A DNA stretch of 64,000 nt, taken from Echinimonas agarilytica. GTDB taxonomy: Bacteria; Pseudomonadota; Gammaproteobacteria; Enterobacterales; Neiellaceae. Positions 1 to 7,674 of the stretch are shown one piece after another. How positions within the stretch are numbered: the first letter of the stretch is position 1; each line of letters begins with the position of its first letter. The stretch lies in contig NZ_JAMQGP010000002.1 of the NCBI RefSeq assembly GCF_023703465.1, positions 620,001 to 684,000 on the forward strand, given 5' to 3'. The translations under genes were made by a program, and so were the position numbers. The notes beneath the pieces were generated by a model. That model did no database searches. It worked only from the letters and a program-made list of their open reading frames with translations, and was not told where the DNA came from.

Positions 1-908
1 TTTATCTTTGCTGATTTTACATATTCATGTGGTGAAAGAGAAGAGATGATGCCATCATCAATACTGATGTTAATGACTTTGTGGTTGTAGTCATCTCGGG
101 GCGTACGAATGCCTATTACATTGCTTTCGTCTGCAAATGAAGCATCAACGTAACGGTGGTCTGCGTCGACTAGCACCTCATTCACGTGGCTGACCGTTTT
201 ATCATCTAAATTAATATCAAAGACATTGATATAAGTTTCAGGGTAATACCACATGACCAACAATTGATCACCGCTTGGTGACCAGTCAACGGCCATAGCA
301 CCATAGGATTTGGGGATGTTAAAAATAACCCACCGCTCAGATTCTCTGTCTCCTATCGATAACTCATAGCCAATCTCTTTCTTTTCAATGTATGCATTAA
401 TGTCACGTTTAGGATGAGCCGATACATAATAATCAGATTGATCCGCTGGAGTGATGATCTCAGGCACAGGTTGACTGAGTGATTGTGAAGACAACAGATA
501 GAAAAGGGCGCACAACACTAATCCAATAGTAACGATGCATGATATTTGTATAATTCTCTTTTTCTTTTCTTCTTTTGCAAGGTATACAGGCTTAACTCGA
601 AGTTGGTACCCTTTTTTGGAAAAGGTAGATATGTAATTCTTATCTTCAGTACACTTTTTAAATACGCTTCTTAATATAGATATGCACCGTTGTGCAGAAA
701 TAGGAGTAACAACCGTATTTGCCCATAGCTTTTCTAACAATTCCTCTGTTGCAATAATTCTATCGCTATTTTCAGCCAAATAAACCAGGACCTGCATTAC
801 TTTAGGTTCAATTTTCTCAACCGTATTGTTGTATATTACTTCATCATTACTTGGAATAATTAAGAAGCCGTTCAATTTAAATGCTTGTTCTTCTGAGGAT
901 GAGGTCAT
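1..908 (-). CDS. CadC/ToxR-like membrane transcriptional regulator (partial, cut by left edge)
   Basis: The gene reads leftwards off the window; 302 residues are visible. Residues about 10-105 form a winged-helix DNA-binding domain of the OmpR/CadC type, with IEPKVMQVLVYLAEN, EELLEKLW and a closing FSKKGYQL. A basic stretch (KEEKKKR) precedes one membrane segment (about residues 117-137, IIQISCIVTIGLVLCALFYL). After it comes a presumably periplasmic part with WD40/TolB-like pieces such as VDWSPSGDQLLVMW. This is the plan of one-component membrane regulators like CadC. The start at 908 is my choice; an in-frame ATG at 956 would add 16 residues but lies inside a perfect hairpin. It is divergent from the TonB receptor gene, so it may control it (inference). 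The C-terminus is not visible. Confidence 0.82.
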   Translation of the reverse strand, partial: MTSSSEEQAFKLNGFLIIPSNDEVIYNNTVEKIEPKVMQVLVYLAENSDRIIATEELLEKLWANTVVTPISAQRCISILRSVFKKCTEDKNYISTFSKKGYQLRVKPVYLAKEEKKKRIIQISCIVTIGLVLCALFYLLSSQSLSQPVPEIITPADQSDYYVSAHPKRDINAYIEKKEIGYELSIGDRESERWVIFNIPKSYGAMAVDWSPSGDQLLVMWYYPETYINVFDINLDDKTVSHVNEVLVDADHRYVDASFADESNVIGIRTPRDDYNHKVINISIDDGIISSLSPHEYVKSAKI

Positions 909-1438
909 TCTTTCGATCCCGTCGGTACTTTCCCTACCTAAAATTAGAGCTGACATTTTTCATATGTCAGCTCTTAGGAAGGTTTTAAGCGTTTTCAGCA
1001 GGCTTTCAGTTCAAATAAATTTTATTTTCTAGATTGACTAATTTTTGATGTTCAATTTTTAGCATCTTTTCTTGAACTTCTTATATTGGTTTTTCGCTCA
1101 TTTTTCTGATGCTCTGCTCCATATTAACCCCCTAATGCTATCTTGGGTTGGGTAGGAATATCTTTCATTTCTCATGGATTAATGAGCTTTTTTGGGGGCT
1201 TTAAAGGGTTTGGTTTTTCTGATGGTTGGCTTTTTTAACACTATTCCAAACTTCTCGTAATAACTGGTTTTGTGCATTAAACTCTATTTAATCAATAGGT
1301 TAAAAAAGTCATAAAATAAAATGGGAGCCTTAAGTTTTTTTACTTTTTTTACAAATCGAACAGCTTCACATTGGAAGGATCCCCTAGTGTGTGTAATGGC
1401 GCCAATATTTGCACTAACTAGACACACAAAGGAAGCAT
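909..1438. other. Intergenic region between divergent regulator and TonB receptor genes
   Basis: About 530 bases, T-rich on the plus strand, without a convincing gene. It holds the 946-974 hairpin and must contain the promoters of both divergent genes. The ribosome-binding site of the receptor gene (AAGGAAG) is at the right end. I see no clear sigma-70 pair and no known operator. Confidence 0.6.
946..974. repeat. Perfect 11-bp inverted repeat at the 5' end of the CadC-like gene
   Basis: AGAGCTGACAT (946-956) and ATGTCAGCTCT (964-974) are exact reverse complements with a 7-base loop. On the minus strand this lies 38 bases upstream of the chosen start (908) and overlaps the alternative ATG at 956. 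It could be an mRNA hairpin in the leader or a dimeric operator. No U-run follows on the minus strand, so it is not a standard terminator. Confidence 0.6.
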
Positions 1439-4400
1439 ATGTTCCAGAAGCACATACTGGCCAATTCGATACAAAAATGTCTTTGGTCATCGCTTGCGCT
1501 GAGTTTAATGACCAGTGCGGTTGCGGCAGAGCAGACTGATAATAGCAAGGAAACTTCATCAGAACCGGTAGAAGTAATTAGCGTAAAGGGCGTTCGAAGC
1601 TCGCTAAAAGAGGCTGCATACTTAAAGAAAAGCGCTGATCAAATAATGGATGCCATATCCGCAGAAGATATTGGCCAACTTCCCGATAATAATATTGCCG
1701 AAGCGCTTCAGCGTGTGACCGGTGTTCAAATTGGACGAGATGACACTGGCGCAGGTTCTGGCTTTCAAGTTCGTGGCTTGAGCCAAAACCGAGTAGAAGT
1801 TAATGGTCAAAGTATGGCCGGATCTGGCGGTTCTCGTTCAAATGACTTTGGTAATATTGATACCGCACTGTTTAAGGCGATTGAGGTTTATAAATCTCCA
1901 ACTGCAGACATGGTTGAAGGTGCCATTGGTGCAACTATTCGCTTAAAGACTTTTACTCCACTGGAACGAAACGGAGGTTTCGTGAATGTTAGTGGACAAG
2001 GCTCCAAAGATGAATTGGCTGACGATACCGGCAATAAATTCTCGTTGGCAATGTCTGATCGATGGGATTGGGGGAAGGCAGGAGAATTTGGTGCCTTGGT
2101 GAACGTTTCTACAGAAAAGCGGTTTGCCGAAACCCATGAAATGAAAACGGCTTGGTCACCTGCAATTGAAAATCAGCTGAAGAACAACAAGTATCTAAAT
2201 GGCAGTTTACGTGAAACGTCTGTGGGTACAGACGGGAACTTTGTCCCTCGTTCACCGGGCGATGTTAATGTGCCGTATGCTGTGTTTCGACCGGAAGACA
2301 TCGAGTTTAAACGCAGTATGGTTGAGCAAAGCAACTTATCGCTCGATAGCACATTGCAGTGGCGGCCGACTGATAATTTAGAATTTTCTCTATTTGGTCA
2401 AAAATCCGATTTCGAACGCATTGCTATCGATCAAGTGATGAAATACGGCACGCGGCACGAAAGCAATCAAATTATGGATTACGATTTGATTGGCACTGAA
2501 CGTGATGATTCGCCAATTATTTTGGGCGAATGGAATCGGTCACCTAACGCAGATGAATACTTCTTAACACAAGACTTCAGAAATCGTCGCGCGAGCGATA
2601 GTTTACTCCAGCCTACAGATGCAGATTTTGTGCAATCTAACGGTATGTTAGAGCGCTACATCGTGCAGTCTGCGACCGTGACACCGACCGGCAGTGCTTA
2701 CCATGCTCCGGTTGCTAGTCAGTACGGTTCCGGTGTGAGTACAACAGACAGCAGCACTTGGAGTTTCACCACTAAATACGATATTAACGACGCTTGGAGA
2801 GTTGAGGCGAAGTACGCCTATGCGCGTTCCAAAAACGAAAACGACAGTATCGCACAGCGCTTTAGCCCCGGTACAAATGCCGCTGACGCAGAGTCAAATG
2901 CGCTAACTAACGCCTATGTGTACTACGACTTTGATCCGAGTAAAGACATTCCAAACGTTGGCGTGCTGAATGTTTCGTCTGACGGCTTATCGTCCACTCC
3001 TTTATCGGAAGAATTGCAAGACCCAAACCTGTATGCACTTCACAACGGGTGGGGCTTTTTAACCACTGATGAAAATGAAAAAGATGAATTTTCATTAGAT
3101 TTCGATTGGGCTGTGGATGGCGATGTGATTACGTCCATCGAGTTTGGTGGGCGCTATGCAAATAACGACATGAAACGCCACAAGCAAAAGATGGAATTCA
3201 GTAATGCCGGTGAGAATTCGCGTTTTTCCACCAACTGGCTGGCTTATGATCGAGACTTGAGCACTCGCCCAGAAGGCGAAAAAGTGACTGGTAACGATAA
3301 AGTGTCCATCGGATTTGCTGACCAAGTGATGTTCGAACAAACGGGCATTGAGGATTACTACTCGCGTCATATGGTGTCTAGCCCAAGCATGTTTCCGAAT
3401 GCGAGCGGTGTGAATGTCGATCCGTGGTTAACGCTCGATATGAGTCACGATAGTTTCAAAGAGTTAATACTCGGAGCATTCCCAGGACGCGAAGGTGACT
3501 GCCTGATTTATGACAAATCAGAGGGGCTGTGTAGCGACAAGCTTTGGGAAAACCCTGAAGCCATTGAAAACAATGATAAAGGCTACCAAGAATGGGATCA
3601 TGTGTTGACCATCCCCAAAGCCCAATACGTTGTTGATGGTACCTATCCGTACTTGATTACAGAAAAAACAAAAGCGGTTTATCTGAAATTTAATTTCAAT
3701 ACCGAAGTGATGAATTACATTGTGACGGGTAACCTAGGTGCGCGCTACGTCGAAACAGAAACAACTTCTTTGGGGGTGAAAACCACGCGCTTCCGCAATG
3801 ATGAAGGCCAAGAGCTTAAAGATCTGAACGGGCTTAAGGTTGAGCAATATGATCCTGTTTCAGAAAGCAGTGATTACAGTAACTTCCTACCGTCATTGAA
3901 CGTGAATGTATTGTTGACCGACGACATGTTCGTACGTTTAGCTGCGGCAAAAACCATGGCTCGAGCGAACCCGAAAGACTTATCACCGTCGCTGGATTTA
4001 CCAAATTATTCTTGGACGGCAAACCTAGGTAATCCGAATCTCCGCCCTGAAGAAGCCATTAACTACGATGTGTCTTGGGAATGGTATATCAATGAAATTA
4101 ATAGCCTGAGTGCGGCTGTATTTTTCAAAGATCTATCAAATTTCCATACCAACCGTTTCTACACCATTGCGTCTCCAGCAGACCGAAACGGTGATGGAGA
4201 CTATACCAATGACCCGGTGACCGTGAAGCAGCCGATTAATGGCGGCGATGGCACCATTAAAGGTATTGAACTGGCAGCGCTTCATACCTTTGATTATTTG
4301 CCTGGTTTCTTAAGCGGTTTTGGTGTGCAAGCGAATTATACCTACACCGATAGCTCGCAAGATTCAGGTACCAGTGAGCTCGATGGATCTGAACTTCCGG

Positions 4401-4807
4401 TCTACAACCTTTCAGAAGAAAGCTACAACTTTATTCTTTTTTACGACAAAGCAGGCTTTAACTTCAGGGCTGCATATAACTACCGCACGGAGAACCTGCA
4501 AGGTACTTCTACGGCAGGCACAGACCCATATATCTATACACGCTACGACGATTACCAAGGTGTAGAGGGTGACACTCAGTATTCACCGACTGGTATTCAA
4601 TTGCCTGAGTGGAACGATGACTTTGCCACTTTGGATCTATCCGCCAGTTATCGCTACAAGCAAGCCACTGTGTTCGTTCAAGCACGCAATGTGTTGGGTG
4701 AATCGGGGCGTCGCTACGTGGGTGACGAAACCTCTACAAAACACTTACTCACTCGCTATCAAGACACCGGAACAGACTATGTTGCGGGCGTTCGCGTGAG
4801 CTTTTAA
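1439..4807 (+). CDS. TonB-dependent receptor (TIGR01782-like)
   Basis: A 1122-residue outer-membrane receptor. It starts with a signal peptide ending near TSAVAA, preceded by AAGGAAG at good spacing. A possible TonB box (VEVISVKG) follows, then the plug domain (about residues 50-165) with ISAEDIGQLPDNNIAEAL and RVTGVQIGRD. The rest is a beta-barrel rich in aromatic and acidic repeats, ending in GVRVSF with the terminal Phe needed for outer-membrane insertion. The LPDNNIAEALQRVTGV signature is typical of the large Caulobacter/Xanthomonas-type receptors that import glycans or other bulky ligands. The substrate cannot be read from sequence. It leads a probable operon with two lipoprotein genes (34-base gap to the first). 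Confidence 0.93.
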   Translation: MFQKHILANSIQKCLWSSLALSLMTSAVAAEQTDNSKETSSEPVEVISVKGVRSSLKEAAYLKKSADQIMDAISAEDIGQLPDNNIAEALQRVTGVQIGRDDTGAGSGFQVRGLSQNRVEVNGQSMAGSGGSRSNDFGNIDTALFKAIEVYKSPTADMVEGAIGATIRLKTFTPLERNGGFVNVSGQGSKDELADDTGNKFSLAMSDRWDWGKAGEFGALVNVSTEKRFAETHEMKTAWSPAIENQLKNNKYLNGSLRETSVGTDGNFVPRSPGDVNVPYAVFRPEDIEFKRSMVEQSNLSLDSTLQWRPTDNLEFSLFGQKSDFERIAIDQVMKYGTRHESNQIMDYDLIGTERDDSPIILGEWNRSPNADEYFLTQDFRNRRASDSLLQPTDADFVQSNGMLERYIVQSATVTPTGSAYHAPVASQYGSGVSTTDSSTWSFTTKYDINDAWRVEAKYAYARSKNENDSIAQRFSPGTNAADAESNALTNAYVYYDFDPSKDIPNVGVLNVSSDGLSSTPLSEELQDPNLYALHNGWGFLTTDENEKDEFSLDFDWAVDGDVITSIEFGGRYANNDMKRHKQKMEFSNAGENSRFSTNWLAYDRDLSTRPEGEKVTGNDKVSIGFADQVMFEQTGIEDYYSRHMVSSPSMFPNASGVNVDPWLTLDMSHDSFKELILGAFPGREGDCLIYDKSEGLCSDKLWENPEAIENNDKGYQEWDHVLTIPKAQYVVDGTYPYLITEKTKAVYLKFNFNTEVMNYIVTGNLGARYVETETTSLGVKTTRFRNDEGQELKDLNGLKVEQYDPVSESSDYSNFLPSLNVNVLLTDDMFVRLAAAKTMARANPKDLSPSLDLPNYSWTANLGNPNLRPEEAINYDVSWEWYINEINSLSAAVFFKDLSNFHTNRFYTIASPADRNGDGDYTNDPVTVKQPINGGDGTIKGIELAALHTFDYLPGFLSGFGVQANYTYTDSSQDSGTSELDGSELPVYNLSEESYNFILFYDKAGFNFRAAYNYRTENLQGTSTAGTDPYIYTRYDDYQGVEGDTQYSPTGIQLPEWNDDFATLDLSASYRYKQATVFVQARNVLGESGRRYVGDETSTKHLLTRYQDTGTDYVAGVRVSF

Positions 4808-4841
4808 GTCGGATTGAAGAATAAAGAATTTAGGAAATTTT

Positions 4842-7589
4842 ATGAACACAACGCTATTTAAATTAACTGCATTAGCAGTTGCTATCGGGTTATCCGGCTG
4901 TAAAGCGGACTTAGAATCAACCGATATTCAAGAGGGTGAAAAGCTCACTCCCAATGAAATCTTGCACAAAAGCTCGGGCTCTTTGTTCTCTCGTTCTCAG
5001 CGCGTGATTGAGAAAGGCGGTAATGATGAAGGTAGTGACAATAACGTCAGCGAAGTGACCTATTACTATGTGATCGACAAGGCCACAGCCGATTCAGAAC
5101 ACGCCGCTCTAACCTATCCAGTCACGGGGTTGTCACTCGGTGGACAAGCGCCGATATCGGTAACGTTTGTACAAGAGGTGACGAACACGTGTTATGACGA
5201 TACTGTCATTGAATACTTTGATTCTTATAACGAATGTGTGGCGGCAGGTGAATACATCAATGACGTTGGTGAAGTGATCACCATCAGCGCTGAACCGACC
5301 GATGTAACGGGGCAAGGTAAATTTCAATATCAATTGTTTGAAACCTTTTCTGAAGACAGCAACAGCAATATTGGAATGAATGCGCCGTTGTCAGAACAGC
5401 CGGGCATTTTCATTAATGGTACTGAGATCCGCCCAACATTCACCTTAAGTGACCAAGATTGGGTGAAAAAATTCAGAGCAGTACTCAATGTTGGTGGTCT
5501 TGAATATGAATATGTGGCCAGCACCGTTGCTAGAAACCCTGTGATTGAGAACGTACCAGATTTTCTCGGGCGTGATGTATTGAATCGTCGTCCTGGTCGG
5601 ACAGTTCAAAAAATCATGACATTCTCTGGATTTAACACGCAGGCTCCGGTTCAAATTATCAAGAGCACCGGTGATGAGTATCGCGTTGACTACCAAATTG
5701 GGCGAGACGGGGAGCTGATTGAGTACACCGGGCAGCCGGTTTCCATTCGACAAGGGGTGGAGTTTTCATTGTTCTTCACTACGCCAGAAGATGCCTACGA
5801 TGTGACCTATGAAACGCAAGTCATCGTAGGGGAAATTACGCCGGCGTTGGATGAACACGGTAACCCCATCAAAGACGACGATACAACCACAGACAACACG
5901 CAACAAGATACTTTGGTGCTTCACAACTACGCATCCGATTATGTACCAGGCGCAACAGATCAAGCTCTGTTTCCACCGGTTAAGTCAGTGACATCTGCAG
6001 ACTCAATCACGGTGCGCGGCATGAGCTACATCAATATGGACCAAGCTGAGTTCAGTACTCAAGAGGAAATTAACCTGACCGAAGTCGTGTTGGAGCTGGT
6101 TGATTCCGATGGTGAACCGATTAGCGGTATTGATGCCATTGTGTTGAGTGGTGACGACTTGGTGGAATCACCTGATGACTTCCGAACGGTTGAGATTGAG
6201 GGCCAAGAAATGGTGTTAAAAGCCTATCGCTGGCAAACACCTGTGCCGCTTATTCAAGCTCGAAATGACTACTCAATCCGGTCTAAAACTGACTTACAAG
6301 GCCCGAAAGAGAGTATTTCAGAACCCAGTTACCTTACCGTGGATAAATTAGCGGATATTCCGTTCTACCCTGCAACATCGGCAGTGTCGTACTTTAAAAA
6401 TCTGAACGACATTACGGTGGATAATCGCACACCCGAAAACCCAATTCTGTTGATGTCAGATGTGTCTGACCTATCGGGCAAGGGCCAAGGAATTGTATGG
6501 AAATTTCCATTGACTGCATCTGGCCGATTGAGTTGCGCTGCGAATGTTGCAAGCGACATTCATGGCATTCAGTTTAACCATCAATTGCCGCAAATCGGTG
6601 GCGTGTTTGTCGCAGGACGGACGTGGAAGTTAGGCCATTTTGATGACTCGGAATTGAATGGCAACTTAACGGCTATTGAACCTAAGATATCGAACTCCCA
6701 TGTTGCGTCTCGATACCCAAGTCATATGGCGTTCGATGCGACAGGACAACTGTTGTATATATCCAACCAGTCGAAGTGGGATTTCTCTCTAAAAGACCAG
6801 AAATTTGTAGGTTCTCAACTCTTTAAATTTCCTTCTGATGGCGCCTATTCTCGTAGCAATGGTGGGCACCATGTGAACAACTCCTCGCGTGGTTCATGGA
6901 ATGGAGGGGTCGCAAAAGAAACCAACAGTACGGGTGATGCCAATAAAGAGCTCAACAATGGTTTTTCTTTAGATGTATATACCATTGGTCGTGTTGACGA
7001 AGAAGGCAATGATCAGGTTGAAGAGTTTATTTTATCGCTTGACGGTAAGGAAAACGGCTTCCAAGGTGGCGACCAAAATCGAGGGAACACCGGTGAAGTG
7101 TTATTGAGAAGTATTCAGTTGCCCGAAGGCATTGAAAACCCAGACAACGTGGTCATGAGCTCACTTGATCCTGAAAAAACGCATATTCAAATCACGTTGG
7201 TTGATGCTGACAACGGCAATGCTCCGATTGCTTTGCACCGAGCGAACTCAATTGCTGTGGATGATGCCCGAGGTTACGCCTACATCGGCGTGCCGGAATC
7301 TTCTGACGACAACAAGGCCGATGTGATTTGGAAGATCGACCTTGCACACATCCAAGATCGCAGTGTACGCGAATGGCCTGCAACTCAACTGGCCTCGAAC
7401 GAGGGCCTAGACGCAGAGTCGCCCATGTTGATGGGACGAATTTCATCCTTTGCGATGGAAGGTGGGTTGGATTACATCCTCGCGACAGATAAAGAACAAG
7501 GTGGCGTATTTGCAATTGATCCCATCTCAGGTGACCGAGTGTGGGTATTCAAAACACCACGGGTAGAACCTGCAAGCGTTTGCCAATAG
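4842..7589 (+). CDS. Large lipoprotein of unknown function, first of a related pair
   Basis: 915 residues. The N-terminus has a lipoprotein signal with lipobox LSGC (Cys20), and AGGAA lies 5-6 bases before the ATG. The middle looks like all-beta, Ig-like or bacterial-surface modules rich in Asp and Thr. The C-terminal 300 residues contain propeller-like segments (AFDATGQLLYIS, SIAVDDARGYAYIGV, ILATDKEQGGVFAID) reminiscent of SMP-30/NHL or PQQ-type repeats. It shares landmarks with the next gene: FP near residue 376 followed by T and RG, and NDITVD near residue 521. I do not recognise a named family. Its place behind a TonB receptor suggests a surface or periplasmic partner in ligand capture (inference). 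Confidence 0.85.
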   Translation: MNTTLFKLTALAVAIGLSGCKADLESTDIQEGEKLTPNEILHKSSGSLFSRSQRVIEKGGNDEGSDNNVSEVTYYYVIDKATADSEHAALTYPVTGLSLGGQAPISVTFVQEVTNTCYDDTVIEYFDSYNECVAAGEYINDVGEVITISAEPTDVTGQGKFQYQLFETFSEDSNSNIGMNAPLSEQPGIFINGTEIRPTFTLSDQDWVKKFRAVLNVGGLEYEYVASTVARNPVIENVPDFLGRDVLNRRPGRTVQKIMTFSGFNTQAPVQIIKSTGDEYRVDYQIGRDGELIEYTGQPVSIRQGVEFSLFFTTPEDAYDVTYETQVIVGEITPALDEHGNPIKDDDTTTDNTQQDTLVLHNYASDYVPGATDQALFPPVKSVTSADSITVRGMSYINMDQAEFSTQEEINLTEVVLELVDSDGEPISGIDAIVLSGDDLVESPDDFRTVEIEGQEMVLKAYRWQTPVPLIQARNDYSIRSKTDLQGPKESISEPSYLTVDKLADIPFYPATSAVSYFKNLNDITVDNRTPENPILLMSDVSDLSGKGQGIVWKFPLTASGRLSCAANVASDIHGIQFNHQLPQIGGVFVAGRTWKLGHFDDSELNGNLTAIEPKISNSHVASRYPSHMAFDATGQLLYISNQSKWDFSLKDQKFVGSQLFKFPSDGAYSRSNGGHHVNNSSRGSWNGGVAKETNSTGDANKELNNGFSLDVYTIGRVDEEGNDQVEEFILSLDGKENGFQGGDQNRGNTGEVLLRSIQLPEGIENPDNVVMSSLDPEKTHIQITLVDADNGNAPIALHRANSIAVDDARGYAYIGVPESSDDNKADVIWKIDLAHIQDRSVREWPATQLASNEGLDAESPMLMGRISSFAMEGGLDYILATDKEQGGVFAIDPISGDRVWVFKTPRVEPASVCQ

Positions 7590-7604
7590 AAACAACTAAA
7601 ACGT

Positions 7605-7631
7605 CAAGCGCTACACAGGATGTGGCGCTTG
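7605..7631 (+). repeat. Intercistronic hairpin between the two lipoprotein genes
   Basis: CAAGCGCTACA (7605-7615) pairs with TGTGGCGCTTG (7621-7631) through 11 pairs including one G-U, with a CAGGA loop. No T-run follows, so it more likely stabilises mRNA or tunes downstream expression than terminates. Confidence 0.5.
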
Positions 7632-7674
7632 GTGAACCATTTGAAATTTAGTGAAAAGAATTCTGGAGTAATGA

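Noticed and set aside
826-1032. 68-codon plus-strand frame at the left
   Set aside because: Antisense to the start of the CadC-like gene and the adjacent hairpin; no ribosome-binding site or family features.
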